From Labilibaculum antarcticum (GTDB lineage: Bacteria > Bacteroidota > Bacteroidia > Bacteroidales > Marinifilaceae), in NCBI RefSeq assembly GCF_002356295.1, contig NZ_AP018042.1, positions 3,504,361-3,568,360 on the forward strand: DNA of 64,000 nucleotides, written 5' to 3'. A program made the translations under genes and the position numbers. Of the stretch, positions 1 through 9,896 are shown piece by piece. The notes below the pieces were generated by a model. It did not search any database. It was not told the origin of the DNA and saw only the letters and a program-made list of their open reading frames with translations. Positions within the stretch are counted from its first letter, which is position 1, and the number at the start of each line of letters is the position of its first letter.

Positions 1-587
1 CCTTGAAGCATGTTTTTATTGTCTTTCATGAATGCTGGTGGGCTCCAAGGACTGGCATAAAACAGCATGGATCCTCCGGCTTTTTTAATTGCCCGCTTTA
101 TCATTGGTAAGCGGTATTGTCTGTCATGATCAATTGAGAAGGTTTTTAATTCTTTATCTCCTTCTTTGATATATGTGAAGCTGCCACTACTAAAGTCACA
201 GCTGTGAATAGACGTGCGGATTAAGGTATAGTTAATACCTTCTTTGCCATAATAGGCTGTAATGAATTCTTCTTGTTTTTCTTTGGTAAGTTTTGCAAAT
301 ACTTTTGCGGATGCATCGGTAATAGCCCCACCTATTCCGATAAGTGTTTGAAATGTGTTGTTTGGGTTTACAAAAATTGAGTTTTCTGTTTCCAAAGCTT
401 GTTTGGTTTTAATAAACTCAACTTGATTTGTTTGGCTTAATCTAAGATCTGTATCCTTGGCCGTGGTAATTACAGTTGCGGTTTTTCCTTCAGCAATAAA
501 CTCTTTAGTAGAGTTTGTTGTCTTGTTCTTATTTGGTTGCGAGCATGCAATAAAGGCAATTGCTATAAGTGGGATAAATCTTTTCAT
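1..587 (-). CDS. GH30-family glycoside hydrolase lipoprotein (3' end outside window)
   Basis: The first ~195 residues of an exported glycosidase are visible, read off the minus strand; the rest lies beyond base 1. The N-terminus has a hydrophobic stretch ending in IACS with the lipid-bearing Cys at residue 15, so it should be a lipoprotein. The segment SPWSPPAFMK near residues 180-190 is the typical SPW-S-P-AW-K motif of GH30 (glucosylceramidase / beta-1,6-glucanase type), and the preceding GIGGAITDASA also fits GH30. The acid/base and nucleophile glutamates are not in the window. It follows SusD in the same direction, so it probably belongs to the beta-glucan locus; a beta-1,6-glucanase would remove side branches. 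That substrate is an inference. Confidence 0.85.
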   Translation of the reverse strand, partial: MKRFIPLIAIAFIACSQPNKNKTTNSTKEFIAEGKTATVITTAKDTDLRLSQTNQVEFIKTKQALETENSIFVNPNNTFQTLIGIGGAITDASAKVFAKLTKEKQEEFITAYYGKEGINYTLIRTSIHSCDFSSGSFTYIKEGDKELKTFSIDHDRQYRLPMIKRAIKKAGGSMLFYASPWSPPAFMKDNKNMLQ

Positions 588-617
588 AGTCTTATTTTTC
601 TAAATATTAATGAATCT

Positions 618-651
618 CGAAAAGACTACCCTAGTTAGGGTAGCCTTTTTT
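618..651. terminator. Hairpin between the SusD and GH30 genes
   Basis: A 12-13 bp inverted repeat (AAAGACTACCCT / AGGGTAGCCTTT) with a short loop sits between the SusD stop and the GH30 start. It is flanked by A and T runs, so it can act in both directions. Read on the minus strand it would separate SusD from GH30, as a partial terminator or an RNA-stabilising hairpin. The same CTACC...GGTAG core recurs at 12817-12840 and 18668-18693. Confidence 0.6.
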
Positions 652-678
652 ATGATTCAAATTTGATATAATATTATA

Positions 679-2211
679 TTAATATCCAGGGTTTTGATCT
701 GTTTGCTCAATTGTAGTATTTGCGATAATCTCATTTTGTGGAATAGGAAACAACTCATGTTTGTTTGCTGAGTATCCTAAACTACCCAATTCTTGTACTG
801 CAAGATTCCAACGAACTAAATCCCAATATCTGCTTCCTTCAAATGCCAATTCCAATTGTCTTTCAGTTACAATTGCCTGAAAGATATCATCAGAAGCTTG
901 AATGTCAGCTAAATTAGCTCGATCTCGAACTTTATTTAATTCGATTAATGCTAGTCCATCTTGGGTTGAAAAATGGTAAGCTTCAGCTGCCATTAATAAT
1001 ACATCAGCATAGCGCATTAAACGCCAGTTGATTGTGTAGTTCAATTCAGGAACACTACCAGCAGTTTCAACTGCTTTTGTTGCATATTTTAATCGCAAGA
1101 ATCCTTCGTAATCATGAGCTTCTTCTACATTAATAATACCGCCAGTTGCAATGAAATCAGCAGCTGACATAAGCGTTGCATTACCACGTTCTGTATCTCC
1201 GGCATCTATAAAAGCTTGACCAATTTTAGCTGATGGAGCGTTGAAACCCCATCCGTTTACAATATTTAGAGAAGAACCTGAAACGTTAAAGATGTCACTT
1301 CTAGGACCTTGAAGCTGAGCTTCGATATTATTTTCATTACCACCGCTCCAAGGGAAATTACCCCAATCGTATAACTCTTGTGAAGTATAAGACATTTCGA
1401 AAAGGGACTCTTGCCCAAATTCAGTCCCTTGTGTCCACACATCTGCAAAATTTGGTTCTAAATCATACTCAGAACTGCTAATTACTGCAGCAAGTTGAAT
1501 TGCTGCTTCCCCATATTTTTTCTGGTAAAGAAGAGCTTTTCCATAGTAAGCTTGAGCTGTTCCTTTTGAAAAACGATATTTATCAGCAATACTATACTCA
1601 CTTTTTAATGGAAGATCAACAATTGCTTCAGAGAAGTCTTTCTCTATTTGAGCATAAACTTCGGCTGCCTCAGATCTTGGAAGATGGTATTCTGAAGGAT
1701 CTGCTGGATTAGTAGTCATTAATGGAACTCCTCCAAAAAGGGTAACCAATTCAAGATAATTATAAGCTCTTAAAGCTTTTGCCTCAGCAATTAACGCCTT
1801 ATAACCATCAGTACTTGGTTCTACCAAATTAATAACTGTATTAGCAGAACTAATTGCTTTGTAAAAGTTAGTCCAGATGCCTTCCAATTTTGCATTAGTT
1901 GTTTGAATCTCAAAGTCATCTATGTACTGATAGTCAGCCTGATCACCTTCAGTAGAGCCAGCTAAGCAATCATCAGCTGGTAGGTTTTTGATAAAATAGA
2001 CACTTGCCCATTTACCACTTGAATAATTTTCTTGCATGTTATTGTAGACTCCTACAACAACAGTTTTTACTTCAGCTTCAGTTGTTAAATAGGTATCACT
2101 TGATAATTTACCCTTAGGTTCAACATCAAGAAAGCTATCTTCGTTACACGAAGCACTAGAAAAAGCCACTGCTATCCCCAATATGAATTTATAATATTTT
2201 GAATATTTCAT
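679..2211 (-). CDS. SusD/RagB-like surface glycan-binding lipoprotein
   Basis: A 510-residue SusD-family protein. It has a signal peptide ending in SSASC with the lipidated Cys at residue 22, followed by the typical FLDVEPKG segment. The C-terminal part carries ERQLELAFEGSRYWDLVRW, a hallmark of the family. SusD proteins sit on the outer face of the outer membrane, form the lid of the paired SusC transporter and bind oligosaccharides. It starts 17 bases after the SusC gene ends, the usual tandem arrangement. The neighbours (GH9, GH94, GH30) point to beta-glucan or cellodextrin as ligand, which is inference from context. Confidence 0.95.
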   Translation of the reverse strand: MKYSKYYKFILGIAVAFSSASCNEDSFLDVEPKGKLSSDTYLTTEAEVKTVVVGVYNNMQENYSSGKWASVYFIKNLPADDCLAGSTEGDQADYQYIDDFEIQTTNAKLEGIWTNFYKAISSANTVINLVEPSTDGYKALIAEAKALRAYNYLELVTLFGGVPLMTTNPADPSEYHLPRSEAAEVYAQIEKDFSEAIVDLPLKSEYSIADKYRFSKGTAQAYYGKALLYQKKYGEAAIQLAAVISSSEYDLEPNFADVWTQGTEFGQESLFEMSYTSQELYDWGNFPWSGGNENNIEAQLQGPRSDIFNVSGSSLNIVNGWGFNAPSAKIGQAFIDAGDTERGNATLMSAADFIATGGIINVEEAHDYEGFLRLKYATKAVETAGSVPELNYTINWRLMRYADVLLMAAEAYHFSTQDGLALIELNKVRDRANLADIQASDDIFQAIVTERQLELAFEGSRYWDLVRWNLAVQELGSLGYSANKHELFPIPQNEIIANTTIEQTDQNPGY

Positions 2212-2228
2212 TTGTTACAATTTTAGAA

Positions 2229-5200
2229 TTAAAAATTAACAGATACACCAAAAATTACTTTGCCAGCAATTGGATAAACTCCACGATCAACACCTTGTCT
2301 CGTATTATTAGTACTACCCGCTTCTGGATCTAAGCCTTCGTAATCCGTAAAAGTGAAAAAGTCATCCAAAGAAACAAATACTCTAGCGCGATCGATACCT
2401 GCTTTTTGAACCAATGTTTTTGGTAAGGTATACCCCAACTGAATTTGCTTAATTCTTATGTATGAACCATCTGAAACCATTAAATCGCTACGGTAAACAT
2501 AGTCGCTTGAATTATTTGCTGCAGGACGACTAGCACTTGTGTTGGTAGGAGTCCAACGATCTTCAAACATAAATTTCGGTTTGTTTGAGAATTGTCTATC
2601 GGAACGGAACCAACCCATAAATACATCATTTCCTTCAGAACCTTGCACGAACAAGTTAAAATCAAAACCTTTGTATTGAGCATTAAAAGTTGCACCGTAT
2701 AAGAAGTCTGCATGAGGATCTCCTATATAGGTTTGATCAGCATCGGTAATTTCGCCATCTTCATTTACATCAACAACATTAACCTCACCGGTAGTATCAT
2801 CGATACCAGCTGTTTTATAACCTTTGAAATACCAAATCGGAAGACCTTCTTCAAACCATGTTAAATCATATCCACGTAAGTTATCACCTTTTACTGGAGA
2901 ATCTACATCAAGCCTTGTTACTTCATTATCAAGAGTTGATAAATTTAAATTAACACTGTATTTAAATTTGTTGTCTCTATTGTTATAACCCAATTCAAAG
3001 TCAAAACCTTTGTTTGTTACATCTCCAACATTCTGTATTGGAAAATCATTTCCTGCTGATAAAGGACCAGAACCTGTTGTCAATAGATCTTTAGTCTTTT
3101 TGTTGTAATAATCCATTGAGAAAGAAATTTTTCCATTTAAAGCTCTCAGATCAAAACCAAGGTCTAATTGTTCTGTTGTTTCCCATTTTAGATCAGGATT
3201 AACTAATTTGTCAATTTCTGCACCTGCTTGATAAACATCATCAGCACCTGGGTACTGAAGTCCAAATACATAAAATTCTGTACCTTCGTTACCCGGGATG
3301 TTAGAACGACTTCCATTTTCTCCCCAACTACCTCTTAGTTTCAAATAATCAATACCTTTAAAATCGAAAAAATCTTCTTCAGAAATAGTCCAACCTGCAG
3401 AAACGGCAGAGAAGACAGCGGCTTGATTGTCTACAGGAAATACGTCAGTTGCATCACGTCTAAGTGAAACTTCCAGCATGTATCTGTTTAGGTAATTGTA
3501 AGATAATCGACCAAAGAAAGATGTCATTGTATGATTTACATAACCACCACCAGTTTTGTCAAATTCGTCACTTGTAGTGTACCCTTGATATGCATATTGG
3601 TCACCTTCTTTAATGAGCGGAGCTGAATGCATTGAGTAATCAGGAGCTTGATACTCTTCTGCAGAATAACCAGCTAAAAGGGTAAGGTCATGATCTCCAA
3701 ATTTAGTATTGTAAGAAGCAAAATTCTCCCACAACCAAGTGTACCATTTGTTGATGTTATCATCTACGTAAGTTTGAGAATTTTGACTTTCAGCAGAAAA
3801 ATAGTATGTAGGAGCCCAAGAGTGATCGATCTGATAAGTTAAATCAATACCAACTCTAGATGTAAAAGTTAATCCTTTAATAGGTTTAATTGTAGCGTAA
3901 ACATTTCCAAGGATTTTATCCTGTACAATATCATTATTGTATGTGTCAAGTAATGCTAACGGATTAGCTGTTTCGCCTGTAATATACTCAGGAAGACCGT
4001 AATATTTACCATCTTCGTTTTGAAGGATTGTACGTCCTTCATCTAATAAACTTTGAACATTTGATGGAGTTCCATCATATGTGGTTGGGGTTAAAGGATC
4101 CATAAGTAGAGCAGAGTTAACAGCACCACGATATACATCATCTTCGCCAATATATTTTTGCTTAGAGTGAGAAAAACTTAAATTATCACCAACCTCTAAC
4201 CAATCGTTAAGTTGACTCTTAACATTAGCACGAGCCGTAAAACGTTCGTATTTTGCTTTGTCTCCGCCAACAATACCATCTTGACCATAGTAGGATCCAG
4301 AGATTGAATAAGTTGTTTTATCACTTCCTCCAGAAAAACTTATATGATGTTTTTGCATTGGAGCAACTTCAAATATTTCATCTAACCAATCGGTATCAGT
4401 ACCATTTTGAGTAACGGTTCCCGCACCAGATTCTTGCATCCACTGCTGATATTCGCTAGCGTTCATTACTTCCAGATCGCTTCGTGATGATTGGAATCCG
4501 TATTGAAAATCATAAGAGATTTTTGATTCCCCGGCTTTTCCACCTTTAGTTGTGATTAAGATAACACCATTAGCACCTTCAGTACCATAAATAGCGGCAG
4601 AAGCAGCATCTTTAAGGACTTCCATTGATTGAATATCACCTGGATCGATATTGTTAATATCACCAGTTTTCATTCCATCAACAATAAACAATGGATTCGA
4701 ATTACCATTTGAGTTGACACCACGAATTCTAATTTTTGTTCCTGCACCTGGAGAACCGGAAGTAGACAATACAGATACTCCGGCTGTTTTTCCTTGAATT
4801 GCCTGATCAGCTCTTGATACAGGAACATTTTGGATGTCTTCAGATTTTATACTTGAGATAGAACCTGTTACCAGACTTTTCTTCTGTACACCATATCCAA
4901 CAACCACAACTTCATCCATGCCTATTGCATCTTCAAGCATAACAATATTAATTGTTGTTTGATCAGCAACTAGAATTTCTTGAGTTGTGTATCCGATAAA
5001 ACTATAAACGATAACGTTTTCGGAACTGGCAAGAATCGAATAATTTCCATCGATATCGGAAACTGTTCCAACAGTTGTTCCTTTTAAAGAGATATTTACA
5101 CCAGGTATTCCAAATCCTGTGGGATCGGTTATTTTACCTGTGATTTCCGCATTTGGATTTTGACCAAATATGATGGCTACATTGCAAAATACCATCAGTA

Positions 5201-5312
5201 GTAACATGGATGACTTCAAAAGCCATCTACTGCTGTTTTGCTTCCCTGTTTTTAGGCTATGTGTGGGAGCATTAAAATTTTCAGATTTTTTCATAAAATT
5301 AAATTGATTCAT
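2229..5312 (-). CDS. SusC/RagA-like TonB-dependent oligosaccharide transporter
   Basis: An outer-membrane TonB-dependent transporter of ~1027 residues. Order: long N-terminal leader with a hydrophobic signal (about residues 30-50), a carboxypeptidase-regulatory-like domain (EITGKITDPTGFGIPGVNI), the SusC-specific DEVVVVGYG segment, a plug domain, and a large beta-barrel ending in VIFGVSVNF with terminal Phe. I chose the ATG at 5312 (MNQFNFMKK) because this start and its 5' leader are repeated upstream at 5541-5650. The in-frame ATG at 5294 (MKKSENF) is possible; the codon at 5360 lies inside the leader hairpin and is unlikely. It imports oligosaccharides together with the SusD next to it. Confidence 0.93.
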   Translation of the reverse strand: MNQFNFMKKSENFNAPTHSLKTGKQNSSRWLLKSSMLLLMVFCNVAIIFGQNPNAEITGKITDPTGFGIPGVNISLKGTTVGTVSDIDGNYSILASSENVIVYSFIGYTTQEILVADQTTINIVMLEDAIGMDEVVVVGYGVQKKSLVTGSISSIKSEDIQNVPVSRADQAIQGKTAGVSVLSTSGSPGAGTKIRIRGVNSNGNSNPLFIVDGMKTGDINNIDPGDIQSMEVLKDAASAAIYGTEGANGVILITTKGGKAGESKISYDFQYGFQSSRSDLEVMNASEYQQWMQESGAGTVTQNGTDTDWLDEIFEVAPMQKHHISFSGGSDKTTYSISGSYYGQDGIVGGDKAKYERFTARANVKSQLNDWLEVGDNLSFSHSKQKYIGEDDVYRGAVNSALLMDPLTPTTYDGTPSNVQSLLDEGRTILQNEDGKYYGLPEYITGETANPLALLDTYNNDIVQDKILGNVYATIKPIKGLTFTSRVGIDLTYQIDHSWAPTYYFSAESQNSQTYVDDNINKWYTWLWENFASYNTKFGDHDLTLLAGYSAEEYQAPDYSMHSAPLIKEGDQYAYQGYTTSDEFDKTGGGYVNHTMTSFFGRLSYNYLNRYMLEVSLRRDATDVFPVDNQAAVFSAVSAGWTISEEDFFDFKGIDYLKLRGSWGENGSRSNIPGNEGTEFYVFGLQYPGADDVYQAGAEIDKLVNPDLKWETTEQLDLGFDLRALNGKISFSMDYYNKKTKDLLTTGSGPLSAGNDFPIQNVGDVTNKGFDFELGYNNRDNKFKYSVNLNLSTLDNEVTRLDVDSPVKGDNLRGYDLTWFEEGLPIWYFKGYKTAGIDDTTGEVNVVDVNEDGEITDADQTYIGDPHADFLYGATFNAQYKGFDFNLFVQGSEGNDVFMGWFRSDRQFSNKPKFMFEDRWTPTNTSASRPAANNSSDYVYRSDLMVSDGSYIRIKQIQLGYTLPKTLVQKAGIDRARVFVSLDDFFTFTDYEGLDPEAGSTNNTRQGVDRGVYPIAGKVIFGVSVNF

Positions 5313-5339
5313 TAGCGTATTATGGTTACAATTTATTTT

Positions 5340-5377
5340 CCAAAAGGAGAGGACCAACACATCCTAATGGGTTTTGG
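5340..5377 (-). promoter_or_regulatory. SusC leader hairpin, copy 1
   Basis: Arms CCAAAA (5340-5345) and TTTTGG (5372-5377) enclose the sequence GGAGAGGACCAAC (plus-strand reading). The hairpin ends 28 bases before the chosen SusC start. The same loop sequence, the same distance and the same start-codon context occur in copy 2 at 5618-5650, but with a different stem that still pairs. This suggests a structured RNA leader rather than a chance repeat. Confidence 0.5.
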
Positions 5378-5540
5378 TATAAACTTTTTTAATCTTTGTT
5401 TTTTTTCATATGTGCTTTTTAGACTTTAAATTTATGTGTAGTTATTGAAAAACAGATTTACATCGTTTTCGATATTCACAAAGAGAAAATAAGAGTATCG
5501 TCTTTTGTGAATAGTTATTTTGTTATTGTTTATCAGTGAA

Positions 5541-5591
5541 TTAGAGTTCTAATAATTCCCGTTTTTTTTTCATAAATTTGCGCCGATTCAT
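5541..5591 (-). other. 16-codon leader ORF resembling the SusC N-terminus
   Basis: Reads MNRRKFMKKKRELLEL and stops. It aligns with the first residues of the SusC gene downstream (MNQFNFMKKSENF), including the second in-frame Met. It is preceded at the same distance by TAATACGCTA and by the copy-2 hairpin. It may be the remnant of a tandem duplication of the SusC 5' end, or a short upstream ORF acting in cis. Its expression cannot be judged from sequence. Confidence 0.4.
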
Positions 5592-5617
5592 TAGCGTATT
5601 AGTAAAATGAATTTTTT

Positions 5618-5650
5618 GTCGGAAGGAGAGGACCAACTAATCTTTCCGAC
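5618..5650 (-). promoter_or_regulatory. SusC leader hairpin, copy 2
   Basis: Arms GTCGGAA (5618-5624) and TTCCGAC (5644-5650) pair perfectly around GGAGAGGACCAAC, the loop shared with copy 1. It begins only five bases after the GH9 stop codon, so it could also shape the 3' end of the GH9 message. In the plus direction it is followed by six T residues; in the operon direction it is followed by A residues, so it is not a classical terminator for GH9. Confidence 0.5.
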
Positions 5651-5655
5651 ATTTT

Positions 5656-7389
5656 TTATTCTTCTTTAGTACTTTTTCCATAAGCGTCGATTCCTGAGGT
5701 TAAATAAACAAATGGGGCATTCCAGTTAATGGCAATTTCATTGGTTGAATAACTACATTGCTCATCAGCATAGGATTTAGCAGGGTATGAGGATCTAATA
5801 ATATCAGAACCACAATCGTTAGGGACAATTAAATTGGGACCTCCAACTAAAAAGCCAGGCACAGGTTCTTGAATAGAATCGGCAGCTGAAGGTCGATGGT
5901 GAATATTCATTGGACTCAAAGAACCAAAACCTGTCACAAAGCAATAAGCAGTTGCATTTCGGCCAAGCAAATAATCTAAACTTTCTCTTGCTGAGTTCAG
6001 GTATTTGGAGTTCTTCGTGATTTTGTATGCAAGTAATTTCAACATTCCTTGATTCGCAAATTCAGAGTTGCTTCCCCATTCATATTTGTTGATGGCAATT
6101 CGATAAGGATAATTATTTTCAACGGAAATTAGGTCATCAATATAACTTAGGAAATGTTCTTGTAATGCGATGTATTCGTCTTTTTTATTAGATGTTAGTA
6201 GTGACATTGCACCTAAAGTGTTTACCGTTTGCCAGCCTGGTGTTGTTATCGTAATGTGTGCATAGTCACTTCGTTTTTGATATTTTTTGTTTGTAGTCGT
6301 TAGATATAATTCAGCAGATGCCCAATCCCATTCGTCGCTAAGGTCTGAATCTCCATAAGCTCCTGTATTTATATCGGATGCTTGTTCGTATAAGATGTTT
6401 GGATTTTTAATAGCCCATTTCCATGCTTTTTCCGATTGAATTAAGCAAGAATCAGCTAAACCTGGTAAGCTTGAATTAAAATCACTGAAAAGACGAGAAG
6501 CATAAGCCATTGTTGCTGCAAAATCTAATGTTGCGGCTGTGCTCTTTTGCACCAAATATCTTTTGTTTGTTGCCTCGTGTGGCATCACAAAACCTTCGAA
6601 GTTTTTAGTGGTTAGTTTGTGGTAAACACCACCATCAAAAGAATCCTGCATGGTCATCATCCATCTTAAATTATACAAGGCTTCATCTAGAATATCTGGA
6701 ATTGCATTATTTGATTCCGGGATGTTCAAGTTTACTTCCTTGAAATAATCTGCAAAGGAATTATAAGCAAATAGTAAGGTGTAGGTCGAGATACTACTGT
6801 TAACGATGTATTTGTTGTAATCTCCAGCATCATACCAACCTTTTGGTGATGATGCAATGCTATTTTCAGGATGATTTTTATCAGCCGCTGAAGAGTGAAA
6901 ATAAACAATTGTATCAGGATGACCTTCTGGGCGAGCCCAAATTCCTCCAAACAAAGTGTCAATTTTCATTCCTGAGCGATTCAGATAGAAAGACTTCAAT
7001 GAACTTTTAGCAAGCTCGTTATATGGTCTTTCTGTTATAATAATTTTATGAGAGATGATGCTGTCATTAACTACAATATAATATTCGCCCTTATCTGTTA
7101 AGTCTGAAAAGTCAATAGTTTGAACCGTATCACCTGACATTGAACAATATTGTTTCGAACCAGTAGCCTTTTCAAGTATGGTTTTACCTTTGCTGTTTTT
7201 AATTTGAAACAGATTGGCACTTGTTCGGATCATTGCTTTTTTAGGAGCACTGTTTTCATATCCAACTTGATTGGTAAGTATAAGCTGTTCGTTAGCAGGA
7301 ACAGGCTCATCCAATTTTTGGGTACAAGCGAATGCCATAAACAAAGCAGAAAGCAGGTATGCGTAAATTTTATAGTTCTTGATCTTCAT
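5656..7389 (-). CDS. GH9 family endoglucanase / cellodextrinase, lipoprotein
   Basis: A 577-residue GH9 enzyme. The signal ends in MAFAC (Cys 22), predicting a lipoprotein. An N-terminal Ig-like domain (about residues 35-118, starting ILTNQVGY, typical of CelD_N) precedes the (alpha/alpha)6 catalytic domain. Visible catalytic features are GWYDAGDYNKY (Asp 187 and Asp 190), the His motif NIHHRPS near residue 500, and STNEIAINWNAP near 550 holding the proton-donor Glu. GH9 enzymes of this architecture cut beta-1,4-glucan or cello-oligosaccharides with inversion. It lies 12 bases after the GH94 gene, so the products probably feed the phosphorylase. Exact mode (endo or exo) is not visible. Confidence 0.93.
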   Translation of the reverse strand: MKIKNYKIYAYLLSALFMAFACTQKLDEPVPANEQLILTNQVGYENSAPKKAMIRTSANLFQIKNSKGKTILEKATGSKQYCSMSGDTVQTIDFSDLTDKGEYYIVVNDSIISHKIIITERPYNELAKSSLKSFYLNRSGMKIDTLFGGIWARPEGHPDTIVYFHSSAADKNHPENSIASSPKGWYDAGDYNKYIVNSSISTYTLLFAYNSFADYFKEVNLNIPESNNAIPDILDEALYNLRWMMTMQDSFDGGVYHKLTTKNFEGFVMPHEATNKRYLVQKSTAATLDFAATMAYASRLFSDFNSSLPGLADSCLIQSEKAWKWAIKNPNILYEQASDINTGAYGDSDLSDEWDWASAELYLTTTNKKYQKRSDYAHITITTPGWQTVNTLGAMSLLTSNKKDEYIALQEHFLSYIDDLISVENNYPYRIAINKYEWGSNSEFANQGMLKLLAYKITKNSKYLNSARESLDYLLGRNATAYCFVTGFGSLSPMNIHHRPSAADSIQEPVPGFLVGGPNLIVPNDCGSDIIRSSYPAKSYADEQCSYSTNEIAINWNAPFVYLTSGIDAYGKSTKEE

Positions 7390-7401
7390 CTCTATGTATT
7401 G

Positions 7402-9834
7402 TTATCCGATTATAACTGTTACTTTTTGAGTTCCTGATTTGATAAGTGGGATAATATTCCCTTCAATTGGTTTGCCATCAATCACCATAGATTTTACACC
7501 TTTGTTTTTACCCATTGGATTTAGGATATTGATTTCATAAGTGGCATTTCTAAATTCACGGGTTACGGTATATTCTTTCCATTCCTTAGGAATACAAGGA
7601 TCAATTCGTAAGCCATCGTAATCTGGTTGAATACCTAAAATGTATTGAGAGATGGCGTAGAAGTTCCACGATGCAGTTCCAGTCAGCCAGCTGTTTTTTC
7701 CTTCGCCTGGTTTAAATGCATCTTTTCCGGCTACCATTTGGCAGTATACGTAGGGTTCTACTTTGTGTAATTCACTGATTTCTTCGAGATATGCAGGACA
7801 GATTTTACGGAAATATTCCCAAGCCTGATCACCTCGACCTAAAAGTGCTTCTCCAATGATTATCCAAGGATTGTTGTGGCAGAAAACACCTCCATTTTCT
7901 TTATATCCGGCAGGATAGGTGGAGATTTCACCATATTCAATTTTATATTCGGTGAAGGCCGGATCGTTTAAGACAATTCCATAAGACGTATCCAAACGTT
8001 CCTTAACGCTATCAAGAGCCTTTTCCATTAAACCTTCTTCCCGGCCAATTTCGGCCATGGTGCACCAGCCTTGCGATTCAATGAAAATTTTAGCTTCTTC
8101 GTTTTCTTCCGAACCAACTTTTTTACCGTAGTAATCATATGCTCTAAGAAACCATTCACCATCCCAGGCATGATCCTTAATTGTTTGAGTCATTGCCTCA
8201 ACGTGCTTCGTGGCTTTGTTAGCTTCTTCGATGTTCCCAATTCGATCGCAAAGTTTTATGAATTCTTTTCCATACACTACGAATAATCCTGCAATCATCA
8301 CCGATTCGGCAGTTCTTCCTTTTTTATTCCCTGTTGTTTGGAACGATTCGTTTGGATTTGTTGAGAAGCAGTTCAAGTTCAAACAATCATTCCAATCGGC
8401 ACGACCGATTAAAGGCAATTGATGCGGCCCTAAATTGTTAACAACGTGATTGAACGATACTTTTAAGTGATGGAATAAGGATTGTGCCTTCGACTCATCA
8501 TTATCGAAAGGAACCATTTCATCCAGAATACTGAAATCACCTGTTTCTTTGATGTAACAGGTTACCGATAAGATCAACCAAAGTGGATCATCATTAAAAT
8601 CACCACCTAAGGCATGATTCCCCATTTTTGTTAATGGTTGGTATTGGTGATAACATCCGCCATCTTCGAATTGAGTGGCTGCAATATCTAAAATTCGTTG
8701 TCGTGCTTCGGCTGGTATCTGATGAACGAAACCAATAATATCCTGATTTGAATCACGGAATCCCATGCCTCGACCAATTCCACTTTCGAAGAAACTTGCG
8801 CTTCTCGACATGTTAAAGGTAACCATGCATTGGTATTGATTCCAGATGCTAACCATTCTGTTTAGCTCGGTTTCTTCACTTTTTAAATTGAATTTGTCAA
8901 GAAGTTTCGACCAGTATGTTTCTAAATCTGCGAAAGCAGAATTTACTTTCTCAGTAGTATCAAACTGAGCCATCATGGCTTTGGCTTTCGTCTTATTGAT
9001 GACTCCTTTAGATTCCCATTTATCTTCGTCTTTGTTCTCTACATATCCTAAAATGAAAACAAATTCTTTCTCTTCGCCTGGCTGCAATTCTACTTCTATG
9101 TAATGCGATGCAACTGGTGACCATCCGTGAGCAATGCTGTTGCTGGCTTTGCCATTTTCGATTGCCTGAGGTTTGTCGAAGCCATTGTGCATACCAATAA
9201 AGCTCTCGCGATCGGTATCAAAACCATCGATATCAGAATTTACGGAAAAGAATGCGTAATGATTTCTACGTTCCTTGTATTCTGTTTTGTGATAGAGAGC
9301 AGATCCTTCTACTTCAACTTCGCCTGTTGATAGGTTGCGTTGAAAGTTGGTCATGTCATCTTCAGCATTCCATAAACACCATTCTGCAAATGAGAATAGT
9401 TTTACTTTTTTCACTTTATCTGTTTCGTTTTTAAGTTTCAAAAGGTGCACTTCTCCCATGTAGTCAAGTGGGATGAAGCACAGTAAATTTGAAGAAAGTC
9501 CATTTTTTTTACTTAAAAAACGAGTATAGCTAAGGCCATGACGGCACTCATATTGATCTAGTTCTGTTTGTGTTGGCTTAAAGCCTGGGTTCCATGTGCA
9601 CTCCTCGTCTTTTATATAGTAATAACGTCCGCCCATGTCTACAGGAACGTTATTGTAACGATATCTCGTTAATCTTCGAAATTTCGCGTCTTTATAAAAA
9701 GTATATCCTCCCGCTGTGTTTGATATTAACCCAAAAAAATCTTTATTCCCAAGGTAATTAATCCATGGAAATGGAGTTTTTGGTGAGGTAATAACATACT
9801 CCTTGTTGGCATCATCAAAGAAACCGTACTTCAT
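7402..9834 (-). CDS. GH94 cellobiose phosphorylase
   Basis: An 810-residue cytoplasmic phosphorylase without signal peptide. The N-terminus ([20 protein letters not shown]) is nearly that of characterised cellobiose phosphorylases, and the length matches the family (about 810-820). The catalytic loop [11 protein letters not shown] is at 477-487, with the general-acid Asp at 483. It splits cellobiose with phosphate into glucose 1-phosphate and glucose, saving ATP. Cellodextrin or laminaribiose specificity is less likely from the overall match but cannot be excluded. It sits between the transporter and the GH9 gene in one minus-strand operon. Confidence 0.93.
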   Translation of the reverse strand: MKYGFFDDANKEYVITSPKTPFPWINYLGNKDFFGLISNTAGGYTFYKDAKFRRLTRYRYNNVPVDMGGRYYYIKDEECTWNPGFKPTQTELDQYECRHGLSYTRFLSKKNGLSSNLLCFIPLDYMGEVHLLKLKNETDKVKKVKLFSFAEWCLWNAEDDMTNFQRNLSTGEVEVEGSALYHKTEYKERRNHYAFFSVNSDIDGFDTDRESFIGMHNGFDKPQAIENGKASNSIAHGWSPVASHYIEVELQPGEEKEFVFILGYVENKDEDKWESKGVINKTKAKAMMAQFDTTEKVNSAFADLETYWSKLLDKFNLKSEETELNRMVSIWNQYQCMVTFNMSRSASFFESGIGRGMGFRDSNQDIIGFVHQIPAEARQRILDIAATQFEDGGCYHQYQPLTKMGNHALGGDFNDDPLWLILSVTCYIKETGDFSILDEMVPFDNDESKAQSLFHHLKVSFNHVVNNLGPHQLPLIGRADWNDCLNLNCFSTNPNESFQTTGNKKGRTAESVMIAGLFVVYGKEFIKLCDRIGNIEEANKATKHVEAMTQTIKDHAWDGEWFLRAYDYYGKKVGSEENEEAKIFIESQGWCTMAEIGREEGLMEKALDSVKERLDTSYGIVLNDPAFTEYKIEYGEISTYPAGYKENGGVFCHNNPWIIIGEALLGRGDQAWEYFRKICPAYLEEISELHKVEPYVYCQMVAGKDAFKPGEGKNSWLTGTASWNFYAISQYILGIQPDYDGLRIDPCIPKEWKEYTVTREFRNATYEINILNPMGKNKGVKSMVIDGKPIEGNIIPLIKSGTQKVTVIIG

Positions 9835-9896
9835 AATACTGATATTAAATTATTTATTCTCTTAGGTGTTGTTAGTACCTGTTATAATTATCTGTT

